DNA of 64,000 bases. Source: Mangrovimonas sp. YM274 (GTDB taxonomy: Bacteria; Bacteroidota; Bacteroidia; Flavobacteriales; Flavobacteriaceae). The position numbers were made by a program, and so were the translations under genes. The stretch covers positions 1,114,501 to 1,178,500 of the forward strand of contig NZ_CP133091.1 of the NCBI RefSeq assembly GCF_030908385.1. Reading direction: 5' to 3'. The notes beneath the pieces are model-generated. The model saw nothing but the letters and a program-made list of their open reading frames with translations. It searched no databases and was not told where the DNA came from. How positions within the stretch are numbered: position 1 is the stretch's first letter; every line of letters starts with the position of its first letter. Positions 44,532-52,701 of the stretch are shown one piece after another.

Positions 44532-45758
44532 ATGGAGCTAAAATCAATTTTCAGGTATTCGTTGATTGGGACTTTGGGTTTGACACTTTTCAATTGTCAA
44601 CCGGATTCTCCCGAGCAAAATGAAGAGGTGCAAACCGTCTCTTATATGGAGTCAAAAGTGATTCCAGGAAGTTATATTGTTGTTTATAACAATGCCAACC
44701 AAAGAATGGCTGCTTTGCCAAAGGTAAAAACACTACAGGGCTATATTGCGCAAATGGATGTTTTAAAACATTCGTTTTTAAATGAGTTCAAAACAATCGG
44801 GTTGGAAGGTTCTAATATAAAGGAAACTTTTGGACATGCCGTAAAGGGCTTTAGCGCAAATTTAACCGAATTACAGTTGGAGCAACTAAGAAATGATCCT
44901 AGAGTGTTGAGAATTGAGCAAGATTATACCATAAGTATTTCACCGTATAAAGGTAAGCCTGGAGGAGGTGGTTCAGGGACTACAGAGTCTCAAAAGGTAC
45001 CTTATGGAACGATAAGAGTGGGTGGTGGTGCTACCGCTTCAACGCATACTGCTTGGGTAATTGATTCAGGGATTGATTTAGATCACCCAGATTTGAATGT
45101 TGATGTAGATAGAAGCCAATCTTTCCTTTCTGGAGGAGGCGGTGCCAATAGTCCTGATGATCAAAATGGTCATGGGACCCATGTAGCGGGTACTATAGCA
45201 GCGATAGACAATAATATTGGTTCTGTTGGAGTGGCACCAGGGACTACTGTTGTAGCGGTACGTGTGTTGGATCGTAGAGGTAGTGGATCCTTGTCGGGAG
45301 TTATTGCGGGCGTAGACTATGTTAAGGCAGCAGGCGAAGTAGGGGATGTTGCTAATATGAGCTTAGGAGGCGGAATATCATTGACTTTAGATAATGCTGT
45401 AATGACAGCTGCAGCCGAATCTGGGGTGAAGTTTGTACTAGCGGCAGGAAATGAATCCAACAATGCCAACAGTCATTCTCCAGCAAGAGTCAATGGTGAT
45501 AATATCTACACAATTTCAGCTATGGATTCTGATGATAATTGGGCTTATTTTTCAAACTATGGAAACCCTCCAGTAGATTATTGTGCTCCAGGCGTGGGTG
45601 TCTATTCTACTTGGAAAAATGGTGGATATAATAGTATTAGCGGAACTTCCATGGCGGCACCACATGCAGCAGGTGTCCTGTTGCTGGGAACTCCGTCCAC
45701 AGATGGTACGGTAATTGGTGACCCAGATGGAAATGATGATGCTATTATTCATTTGTAA
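44532..45758 (+). CDS. S8-family serine peptidase (subtilase) with I9 propeptide
   Basis: A 408-residue exported protease. The signal region ends with FNC (about residue 20), a weak lipobox. An inhibitor I9-type propeptide covers about 35-138, ending with the VLRIEQD strand. The peptidase domain has the complete triad D178 (VIDSGIDLDHPD), H214 (NGHGTHVAGT) and S373 (SGTSMAAPHAAG). The chain ends about 35 residues after the catalytic Ser with an acidic tail, and there is no T9SS domain, so it is probably periplasmic or lipid-anchored rather than T9SS-secreted. Substrate unknown. A strong terminator follows. Confidence 0.93.
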   Translation: MELKSIFRYSLIGTLGLTLFNCQPDSPEQNEEVQTVSYMESKVIPGSYIVVYNNANQRMAALPKVKTLQGYIAQMDVLKHSFLNEFKTIGLEGSNIKETFGHAVKGFSANLTELQLEQLRNDPRVLRIEQDYTISISPYKGKPGGGGSGTTESQKVPYGTIRVGGGATASTHTAWVIDSGIDLDHPDLNVDVDRSQSFLSGGGGANSPDDQNGHGTHVAGTIAAIDNNIGSVGVAPGTTVVAVRVLDRRGSGSLSGVIAGVDYVKAAGEVGDVANMSLGGGISLTLDNAVMTAAAESGVKFVLAAGNESNNANSHSPARVNGDNIYTISAMDSDDNWAYFSNYGNPPVDYCAPGVGVYSTWKNGGYNSISGTSMAAPHAAGVLLLGTPSTDGTVIGDPDGNDDAIIHL

Positions 45759-45779
45759 AATTATATGAAGTTTTAAAAA

Positions 45780-45807
45780 GCCACTTTTTTGAAAGTGGCT
45801 TTTTTTT
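45780..45807 (+). terminator. Intrinsic terminator after the subtilase gene
   Basis: GCCACTTT pairs perfectly with AAAGTGGC (4-base loop), followed by eight T. Confidence 0.88.
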
Positions 45808-45835
45808 ATGAGTTAAAATCATCAAATTTGTTTTA

Positions 45836-46063
45836 ATGAATATATTCTACAAGATATTACTGCATTTTCAGAAACATGGCTATTATGTTTGTCAGCGTAT
45901 TGCAGATCGTTTGGGTATTCGAGCTAAAGTGGTGAGAACATCATTTATCTACCTTACTTTCGTTACCTTGGGCTTTGGTTTTGCGTTGTATTTGTTTCTT
46001 TCCTTTCTGATGCGTGTTAAGGACTTAGTATACACTAAGCGCTCTTCGGTTTTTGATCTATAA
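45836..46063 (+). CDS. PspC-domain small membrane protein
   Basis: A 75-residue protein with the PspC pattern: a short amphipathic N-terminus, VCQRIADRLGIRAKVVRTSF (residues about 18-37), then a hydrophobic segment FIYLTFVTLGFGFALYLFL. In enterobacteria PspC senses membrane stress; small stand-alone forms in Bacteroidota have no known regulator partner. It precedes the potassium channel gene by three bases and is probably translated from the same mRNA, which suggests a role tied to membrane integrity or ion leakage. Confidence 0.85.
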   Translation: MNIFYKILLHFQKHGYYVCQRIADRLGIRAKVVRTSFIYLTFVTLGFGFALYLFLSFLMRVKDLVYTKRSSVFDL

Positions 46064-46066
46064 TTT

Positions 46067-47089
46067 ATGAACAGTGCTTTACTTCGCCTTGCTAAATCTA
46101 AAATAACCATAGCGGTAATGCTATTGGCTGTCTTGGTTTTTGCTGGTATGTTTGGTTTTCGTGTTATTTCTGGTTACAACTGGATAGATGCTCTTTACAT
46201 GACCGTTATTACCATTACTACGGTAGGTTTTGGAGAGGTTAGGCCTTTGGACGATCAATCTAAGGTGTTTACAGTATTTTTGATTTTGACAAGTATTGTA
46301 ATTGTAGGATATGTAATTAGTGTATTGACCGAGTATTTGTTGAGCCAAAATAGTTTTGAAGAATTAAAACAAAAGAATATGCAAAAGCGAATTGACCAAC
46401 TTCAGGGCCATATCATTATTTGTGGTTATGGCCGTAATGGTACACAAGCAGCCAAAAAGTTGATAGCCTACAAAAAGCCATTTGTGGTCGTTGAGCAGAA
46501 TAAGGAACTTATTGATAAGTTTGAAAGTGACTTGGTAAATTTCATTCACGGTAATGCAAATGAGGATGAAGTACTCCATAGGGCAGGAATCAACAGGGCA
46601 AGTACGTTGATTTCGGCATTGCCAAATGACGCCGATAATTTGTTTGTGGTGCTTTCCGCGAGACAAATCAATAAGGACTTGAGAATCATTAGTAGGGCTT
46701 CGCAGGAGACAACCTATAATAAATTGAAATTGGCAGGGGCAGATAATGTAATCCTTCCCGATAAAATTGGAGGAGACCACATGGCCTCGTTGGTTGTGGT
46801 TCCAGATTTGATTGAGTTTATCGACAATCTTTCCATAGTTGGAAAATCCAATGTTAACATAGAAGAGATAGAAGTATCCAGGTTGTGCAGTGATGCTGAT
46901 GAAAAGACGATTAGGGATTTGGATTTAAGAAACAAGACAGGGTGTAACATTATTGGGTTTAAAACAGGGGAAGGAGAGTATATTGTAAACCCAGAGGCCG
47001 AAATGAAATTGGGAGCGCACTCTAAAATCATTGTTTTAGGTAGACCAGAGCAAATTCAAAAGCTAAATTCGGTGTACAATATCAGGTAG
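46067..47089 (+). CDS. Potassium channel family protein with RCK/TrkA-N domain
   Basis: A 340-residue channel subunit of the two-helix type. Two membrane segments (about 15-35 and 70-92) flank the pore with the selectivity filter T52-V-G-F-G-E57. The cytoplasmic part has a Rossmann RCK-N domain with the nucleotide loop G120-x-G122-x2-G125 (GYGRNG) and an RCK-C domain from about 245 to the end. The TVGFGE filter is the common prokaryotic variant of TVGYGD. It should form a tetramer gated by a ligand such as NAD(H), ATP or Ca2+, which cannot be told from sequence. Co-transcribed with pspC. Confidence 0.93.
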   Translation: MNSALLRLAKSKITIAVMLLAVLVFAGMFGFRVISGYNWIDALYMTVITITTVGFGEVRPLDDQSKVFTVFLILTSIVIVGYVISVLTEYLLSQNSFEELKQKNMQKRIDQLQGHIIICGYGRNGTQAAKKLIAYKKPFVVVEQNKELIDKFESDLVNFIHGNANEDEVLHRAGINRASTLISALPNDADNLFVVLSARQINKDLRIISRASQETTYNKLKLAGADNVILPDKIGGDHMASLVVVPDLIEFIDNLSIVGKSNVNIEEIEVSRLCSDADEKTIRDLDLRNKTGCNIIGFKTGEGEYIVNPEAEMKLGAHSKIIVLGRPEQIQKLNSVYNIR

Positions 47090-47194
47090 TTAATTTTCAT
47101 TTTAACGACGATAGCTTTATTAGTTCGATTTTTTTTAGCATATTGGCAAACCTAACAATAATTGATTAAGAAATAACTAAATTTAAACATTCAT

Positions 47195-48817
47195 ATGAAG
47201 AAATATCTTCTATCATTACTTTCAGTTTTATTACCTATCTTAACCTTTTCTCAACAAACAACATCCGAAAAAATTGATGCTATATTCAAAGAATATACAG
47301 GGTGGTTTGTAGAAGGAATTTTTTATGAAATTCCATTCTCTGAAACCTTCAGCATTCCTTGGGTACTTATTGTATTGGTGGGGGGAGCGCTATACTTCAC
47401 CGTTTATTTCAAATTTATAAATATTAGGGGGTTCCGTACAGCAATAAGAGTAGTACAAGGAAAGTATGAGGATATCGAAAAGCATGGTGCCGATACATTA
47501 TATGGGGATTCTACTCCTAATGAACACGAAAATATTATTGAAACTTTAAGGGACGACAGTGCTGACGGCGAGGTAACTCACTTTCAGGCATTAACTGCCG
47601 CTTTGTCTGCTACTGTAGGTCTAGGAAACATTGCAGGTGTGGCTGTAGCCTTATCAATAGGTGGTCCAGGGGCAACGTTTTGGATGATAGTGGCAGGTCT
47701 TTTAGGGATGGCTTCCAAATTTGCAGAATGTACTTTGGGGGTGAAATATAGAGATGTAGCCAAAGATGGAACCGTTTATGGGGGACCAATGTACTATTTA
47801 ACCAAAGGACTTAAGGAAAAAGGAATGGCTGGTTTTGGTAAAATCTTGGCTATCCTATTTGCTGTGTTTGTTATTGGTGGATCTTTTGGAGGCGGTAATA
47901 TGTTCCAAGCTAACCAAGCAGCGGCTCAGTTTACCAAGTTATTTGATTTGCAAAGCGACGATGCGGGAATGTACTTTGGGTTTGTAATGGCGGGGCTTGT
48001 AGCTATCGTTATTATTGGAGGTATTAAAAGAATTGCTTCGGTAACAGAAAAAATTGTGCCATTTATGGCTGGAATTTATGTGTTGGCGGCTTTGATTATT
48101 TTAGGAGCTAACTTTACATTGATTGATGACGCTTTTGGATTGATTTACGACGGTGCGTTTACTGGCTTAGGAATTGCTGGTGGTCTTGTTGGAGTGATGA
48201 TTCAAGGAATTCGTCGTGGAGCCTTTTCGAATGAGGCTGGTGTAGGATCGGCTGCCATTGCTCACTCGGCAGTAAGAACAAAGTATCCGGCTTCCGAAGG
48301 GATTGTGGCTCTTTTGGAGCCTTTTGTAGATACCGTAGTTATTTGTACGATGACCGCTTTGGTAATTGTAATTACCAATTTCAATGGCCAGTTCATGGAA
48401 TATGGAGTGCCAATTAAAGAGGGAGTAGAATTAACAGCTATGGCCTTTGATACCGTAATTCCTCATTTCTCAATAGTTTTAACATTGGCTGTTATTCTTT
48501 TTGCCTTTTCAACCATGATTTCTTGGTCTTATTACGGAATGCAAGGATGGGTATTTTTGTTTGGGAAAGGTAAAACTTCAGATTTGGTTTATAAGATTCT
48601 GTTTTTGGTTTTTGTTGTAGTTGGATCGTCGATAAGTTTAGGTGCAGTAATTGACTTTTCCGATGCTATGATTTTTGCCATGGTAGTGCCCAACATAATT
48701 GGGGTAGTAATCTTGGCGCCAATTATTCGTAGAGAGCTTAATAAATATAATGATGCAATAGAGGTGAAACATGAAGCCTTGGAGGAAGGTGCTGAAGATT
48801 TAACCGAGCATATGTAA
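47195..48817 (+). CDS. Alanine/glycine:cation symporter (AGCS family)
   Basis: A 540-residue secondary transporter for alanine or glycine with Na+ or H+. About ten membrane segments carry the family blocks TALSATVGLGNIAGVAVAL near residue 130, YGGPMYYLTKGL near 190 and RRGAFSNEAGVGSAAIAHS near 338. The N-terminus is unusual: it has a signal-peptide-like start (MKKYLLSLLSVLLPILTFSQ) and a 30-residue soluble stretch before the first canonical helix, a form common in flavobacteria. It may lead a four-gene unit, since the HhH gene follows after 12 bases. Confidence 0.92.
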   Translation: MKKYLLSLLSVLLPILTFSQQTTSEKIDAIFKEYTGWFVEGIFYEIPFSETFSIPWVLIVLVGGALYFTVYFKFINIRGFRTAIRVVQGKYEDIEKHGADTLYGDSTPNEHENIIETLRDDSADGEVTHFQALTAALSATVGLGNIAGVAVALSIGGPGATFWMIVAGLLGMASKFAECTLGVKYRDVAKDGTVYGGPMYYLTKGLKEKGMAGFGKILAILFAVFVIGGSFGGGNMFQANQAAAQFTKLFDLQSDDAGMYFGFVMAGLVAIVIIGGIKRIASVTEKIVPFMAGIYVLAALIILGANFTLIDDAFGLIYDGAFTGLGIAGGLVGVMIQGIRRGAFSNEAGVGSAAIAHSAVRTKYPASEGIVALLEPFVDTVVICTMTALVIVITNFNGQFMEYGVPIKEGVELTAMAFDTVIPHFSIVLTLAVILFAFSTMISWSYYGMQGWVFLFGKGKTSDLVYKILFLVFVVVGSSISLGAVIDFSDAMIFAMVVPNIIGVVILAPIIRRELNKYNDAIEVKHEALEEGAEDLTEHM

Positions 48818-48829
48818 AAGTAACTCATT

Positions 48830-49696
48830 ATGAAAAATATAAAATCCCATTTCGTGTTCACTAAACAACAACGGAATGGGATTTTGTCATTATTGATCTT
48901 AATTGTAGTACTTCAACTAGTTTATTTTTTTGTTGATTTTTCATACAATGATATAGAGTTTGATTCAGAAAGTATAGAAAGGTTTCAAAAGGAAATAGAG
49001 TCGCTTAAAGTTGTTGAAATTGAAAACAGAAAACCTAAACTATATCCATTCAATCCAAACTTCATTACAGATTATAAAGGATATGTCTTGGGGATGAGTA
49101 ATGAGGAGATTGATAGGTTGCTAGATTATAGAAGTAAGGATGAATGGGTGAATTCCAAAGAGGAATTCCAACAGGTCACAATGGTTTCAGATTCATTGTT
49201 GAATACTATGGCACCTTATTTCAAATTCCCGGATTGGGTGACGAGTGCTTCTGAAGCAAAACCGGAATTCAAAAAAGTAAATTCTCCAATAAGAAAAGTG
49301 GATTTGAACAAAGCAAGTCAAGAGGATTTAAGGAAAGTGAACGGAATTGGAGAAGTGCTTTCCAAACGAATCATGGATTATAGAAAGACCTTGCCTTCGG
49401 GCTTTATATCGATGGTGCAGTTGCAGGAGGTATATGGCCTGTCGCCTGAGGTCATCGAGCGCATGTCCGAACGGTTTTTTGTGAAGGAACCGGAGAATTT
49501 AAGTAAGGTGAAATTGAACACAGCGTCACGTGATGAGCTAGTGACCATTAAGTATATTGACTATGAAATTGCCCATCGAATCATTGAAGAACGGACGCTT
49601 CGGGAAGGGTTTAAATCACTGGAGGAATTAACAAAAGTAAAAGACTTTCCTATCCATAGGTTTGAGATAATTAAGCTATATTTGACGCTTAATTAA
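48830..49696 (+). CDS. Helix-hairpin-helix protein (ComEA-like)
   Basis: A 288-residue protein with an N-terminal membrane segment (about 17-36) and, after a linker, tandem helix-hairpin-helix motifs that resemble ComEA: about 85-130, about 157-215 (KVDLNKASQEDLRKVNGIGE) and about 225-285 (KLNTASRDELVTIKYI). Such domains bind DNA nonspecifically, in ComEA for DNA uptake. No other competence gene is nearby and the protein is membrane-anchored, so natural transformation is possible but unproven. It lies 12 bases after the symporter gene and 18 before the acyl-CoA dehydrogenase gene. Confidence 0.88.
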   Translation: MKNIKSHFVFTKQQRNGILSLLILIVVLQLVYFFVDFSYNDIEFDSESIERFQKEIESLKVVEIENRKPKLYPFNPNFITDYKGYVLGMSNEEIDRLLDYRSKDEWVNSKEEFQQVTMVSDSLLNTMAPYFKFPDWVTSASEAKPEFKKVNSPIRKVDLNKASQEDLRKVNGIGEVLSKRIMDYRKTLPSGFISMVQLQEVYGLSPEVIERMSERFFVKEPENLSKVKLNTASRDELVTIKYIDYEIAHRIIEERTLREGFKSLEELTKVKDFPIHRFEIIKLYLTLN

Positions 49697-49714
49697 CTCA
49701 AGAATACAATATTT

Positions 49715-50881
49715 ATGAATAGCATGTACTTCACTGAAGAACATCAGCTTTTTCGCGAAAGCCTTAAGGAATTTTTAAAAAAAGAAGTCGTACCACATAT
49801 AGATAAATGGGAAAAAACCGGTACAGTAGAGCGGTTTATTTGGGAGAAGTTTGGAGAAATGGGATACCTTGGATTGGCTTACCCAGAGGCCTACGGAGGA
49901 CTTGATTTGGATTTGTTCTACACAGTGATACTTTTGGAAGAATTACAGAAAGTAAATTCGGGAGGATTTGCTGCAGCCATTTGGGCACATGCCTATTTGG
50001 CCATGACGCATTTGAATAAAGAAGGCAACCACGATATTAAAAAGAGATATTTGGAACCTAGTATTGCAGGAACCAAAATAGGAGCACTATGCGTAACCGA
50101 ACCGTTTGGAGGGAGTGATGTGGCAGGAATGCGTACAACAGCGGTTAAGCAGGGGGATACTTATGTAATTAATGGATCAAAAACCTTTATTACCAACGGT
50201 TACTATTGCGACTATATGGTGGTGGCGGCCAAAACTAATCCAGAATTGGGGAATAAAGGTATTAGCATGTTTGTGATTGATAAGGAAACAGCTGGAATAT
50301 CTGCTACCAAATTGGATAAATTGGGATGGAGAGCTTCTGATACCGCCGAAATAGCCTTTGACAATGTGGTGGTGTCAGCTTCTAATTTAATGGGAGAGGA
50401 AGGTAAAGGATTCCCTTATATCATGCAGCACTTTGCTTTGGAAAGACTGATTATGGGTGTGAACGCTCACGCTAGAGCAGAGTATGCTTTGGAGTATGCC
50501 CTTCAATATATGTCTGAAAGAAAAACTTTCGGTAAATCCATAGATCAATACCAAGCCTTAAGACACAAGTATGCCGATATGTACAGTTCTATGGAATTGT
50601 GTAGGGAGTATAATTACTCGGTTGCTCACCGATTGAACAAGGGGGAATATGTGGTTAAGGAAGCCACCATTTCCAAACTGCAATCTACCAAAATGGCCGA
50701 TGAGGTTATTTACGGTTGCTTGCAGTTTTTGGGAGGTTACGGCTATATGGAAGATTACCCAATGGCACGTTTGTTAAGAGATAGTAGGTTAGGGCCAATT
50801 GGAGGGGGAACTTCGGAAATTCTTCGAGAAATCATTTCCAAAATGGTAATCGACAAAAAAGATTATAAACCAGCAACCTAA
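49715..50881 (+). CDS. Acyl-CoA dehydrogenase family protein
   Basis: A 388-residue FAD enzyme that introduces a double bond into an acyl-CoA. FAD and substrate blocks are CVTEPFGGSDVAGMRTTA near residue 128, FITNGYYCDYMV near 160 and FGKSIDQYQALRHK near 270. The position that holds the catalytic Glu in medium-chain enzymes is Gly here (GGGTSEI), but a Glu lies at residue 256 (AEYALEY) in helix G, the place of the base in isovaleryl- and long-chain enzymes. An in-frame ATG three codons in (49724) is an alternative start. The substrate is therefore more likely branched- or long-chain; this is inference. Confidence 0.9.
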   Translation: MNSMYFTEEHQLFRESLKEFLKKEVVPHIDKWEKTGTVERFIWEKFGEMGYLGLAYPEAYGGLDLDLFYTVILLEELQKVNSGGFAAAIWAHAYLAMTHLNKEGNHDIKKRYLEPSIAGTKIGALCVTEPFGGSDVAGMRTTAVKQGDTYVINGSKTFITNGYYCDYMVVAAKTNPELGNKGISMFVIDKETAGISATKLDKLGWRASDTAEIAFDNVVVSASNLMGEEGKGFPYIMQHFALERLIMGVNAHARAEYALEYALQYMSERKTFGKSIDQYQALRHKYADMYSSMELCREYNYSVAHRLNKGEYVVKEATISKLQSTKMADEVIYGCLQFLGGYGYMEDYPMARLLRDSRLGPIGGGTSEILREIISKMVIDKKDYKPAT

Positions 50882-50887
50882 TAATTT

Positions 50888-52312
50888 ATGAGAAGTCCCC
50901 ATTTTAAGGTTTTGTATGCCTTGGCTATTGGCTTGTTTGCCATGTCTGCTTTTGCCCAAACAGAACTCAAAAATAAAATTGTGGATTTTGCAACATTGAT
51001 GCCTGTTGAAAGTGCCAGTATCTATGTTCAAAATACTACTATTGGTACGGTGAGTAACGCCGATGGAAAGTTTGTCCTTTTAGTGCCAAATGAGTTTGCC
51101 AAAGACACTTTGGTGATTTCTTCCATTGGGTATAAGAGCTACAAAGTGCCGGTAGGAGAATTTGATAACAGTATGGAAATTTATCTTGAGGAAGATATTG
51201 CTTCTTTGGATGAAATTTTATTGGTGGCAGAAACAAGACCGGAAACGGGAAATGAAATCGTAGAGCGGGCTTTGGAGAAATTAGAAGATAATTTTCCCGA
51301 GCAACCTTATATTCAAAAAGGCTTTTTAAGGCATAAGGAGCGTAACAAAAAGGAATTCAAGTGGCTTATTGAAAGTGCGATTACCTTGTACGATTCCAGT
51401 TTTACTTCCGAAGCAGAGGAAAATTTAAAGATTAATGTAGATGAAATGCGCAAGAGTTATGATTTGCGCGATGTGGATAGTTTGCTAGCCTACACGGCCT
51501 ATTTGAAGCAGGAAAAGAAACTCAGAAACCTAAAGGCTAAAAATTTAAAACGCGATACCATTGCAACGGCCTCTTTGGTGAAGGCTATTAAGTGGAATGA
51601 TAGAAGAACCAATGGCTTGGAAAATTTGTTTCAGGGTAAATTGAATATGTTAAGGAACAGTAATTCCAATAAAGCGCTTTTTGGGGAGCACATGTTGGAA
51701 TCCCATCAATTTAAATTGGATACTGTGTTGGTGGATAACGATAGAAAGATTTACAAAATAAAAATTGATGCAAGTACAGATTTTGTAAACTTAGAAACTC
51801 CGGGAATCTATAACGACGGTTATGTGGCCAATGGTTGGATTTATATTTATTGGGACAATTATGCTGTTAAGAAAATCGAGTATGAATTGGTGGCGTCTTC
51901 TCCTCAGCAAAAAAGTAGAAGTAAAACATTGTTTGGGACCCAGGTTAACCACAAATTGGTAATGAGCTATATGGAGTATGATGAGAAAATGTACCCAAGC
52001 TATATTTATTATGAAACACCCAAATTGGTTAATGTAGGACAAAAAGTTGGTTCAAAACAAGTGTCAGAGGAAGAGGCTTATGATCCTAATGAACGCTATT
52101 ACTATTCAGTCCAAGAATTATTGTTTACAGAAATTATTGTGGACCCTGAAGTAGTTGCTTTGGAAGCGCAAAAGGAATGGGATCCAGATATATTTTCTGT
52201 AAAACCCTATAACAAGGAGTTTTGGAAGAACTATAACACATTGTTGGAGAGTGAAGAGGACGAACAATTGATTCAGGACTTAACTCAAAGGTCTTCATTA
52301 TATAAGGATTGA
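50888..52312 (+). CDS. Carboxypeptidase-like regulatory domain protein
   Basis: A 474-residue envelope protein. Signal peptide about 1-23 (ending AFAQ). Residues about 25-100 form the CarboxypepD_reg-like beta-sandwich (LKNKIVDFATLMPVESASIY), usually found at the start of TonB-dependent receptors. The remaining 370 residues are not a barrel; they look like a soluble or lipid-binding beta domain with helices, of a type common in Bacteroidota and of unknown function. It follows the acyl-CoA dehydrogenase gene after six bases, so it may belong to the same transcript, but no functional link is apparent. Confidence 0.85.
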   Translation: MRSPHFKVLYALAIGLFAMSAFAQTELKNKIVDFATLMPVESASIYVQNTTIGTVSNADGKFVLLVPNEFAKDTLVISSIGYKSYKVPVGEFDNSMEIYLEEDIASLDEILLVAETRPETGNEIVERALEKLEDNFPEQPYIQKGFLRHKERNKKEFKWLIESAITLYDSSFTSEAEENLKINVDEMRKSYDLRDVDSLLAYTAYLKQEKKLRNLKAKNLKRDTIATASLVKAIKWNDRRTNGLENLFQGKLNMLRNSNSNKALFGEHMLESHQFKLDTVLVDNDRKIYKIKIDASTDFVNLETPGIYNDGYVANGWIYIYWDNYAVKKIEYELVASSPQQKSRSKTLFGTQVNHKLVMSYMEYDEKMYPSYIYYETPKLVNVGQKVGSKQVSEEEAYDPNERYYYSVQELLFTEIIVDPEVVALEAQKEWDPDIFSVKPYNKEFWKNYNTLLESEEDEQLIQDLTQRSSLYKD

Positions 52313-52329
52313 AAAATTTTTAAAATTTA

Positions 52330-52360
52330 GTTGCGATTAATAGATTACTTATTATATTTG
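52330..52360 (+). promoter_or_regulatory. Promoter of rpsU (Bacteroidetes type)
   Basis: GTTG (52330-52333) and TATATTTG (52353-52360) are separated by 19 bp, the expected arrangement. Start of transcription would be about 30 bases before the rpsU start codon, and the leader holds the purine-rich GAGAGGAGG. Confidence 0.65.
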
Positions 52361-52399
52361 CGCTCCGAAAAATTCTAAAAGAGAGGAGGTTAAGATACT

Positions 52400-52594
52400 A
52401 TGTTAATTATACCAATTAAAGAAGGAGAAAATATAGATAGAGCGCTAAAGCGTTACAAGCGTAAATTTGATAAAACTGGTACGAAACGTGCATTGCAAAC
52501 TAGAAAGCAGTTTACTAAGCCATCAGTAGAGCGTAGAGCTCAAATTCAAAAAGCTCAATATGTCCAGACTCTTAGAGATCTAGAAAACATCTAA
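52400..52594 (+). CDS. rpsU: 30S ribosomal protein S21 (bS21)
   Basis: A 64-residue basic protein with the S21 core: IIPIKEGENIDRALKRYKRKF, quoted by its ends (residues 3-23), then KRALQTRKQFTKPSVERRAQ. It binds near the 3' end of 16S rRNA and is involved in start-site selection; in Bacteroidota the anti-Shine-Dalgarno sequence is thought to be sequestered with the help of bS21, bS18 and bS6. Notably its own leader has an unusually strong purine-rich site (GAGAGGAGG, 52380-52388) in a genome where such sites are rare. It is followed by a terminator. Confidence 0.97.
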   Translation: MLIIPIKEGENIDRALKRYKRKFDKTGTKRALQTRKQFTKPSVERRAQIQKAQYVQTLRDLENI

Positions 52595-52616
52595 GAATAA
52601 ATATATTCTTAATTAA

Positions 52617-52643
52617 AATCCTGCAGTCGCAGGATTTTTTTTT
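52617..52643 (+). terminator. Intrinsic terminator after rpsU
   Basis: AATCCTGC pairs perfectly with GCAGGATT (4-base loop), followed by seven or more T. Confidence 0.88.
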
Positions 52644-52701
52644 GCCGTTACTGAAGTAAATAATACTTTGTACTTTTAATAAAATTGACGCTAATAAGAA
52701 C

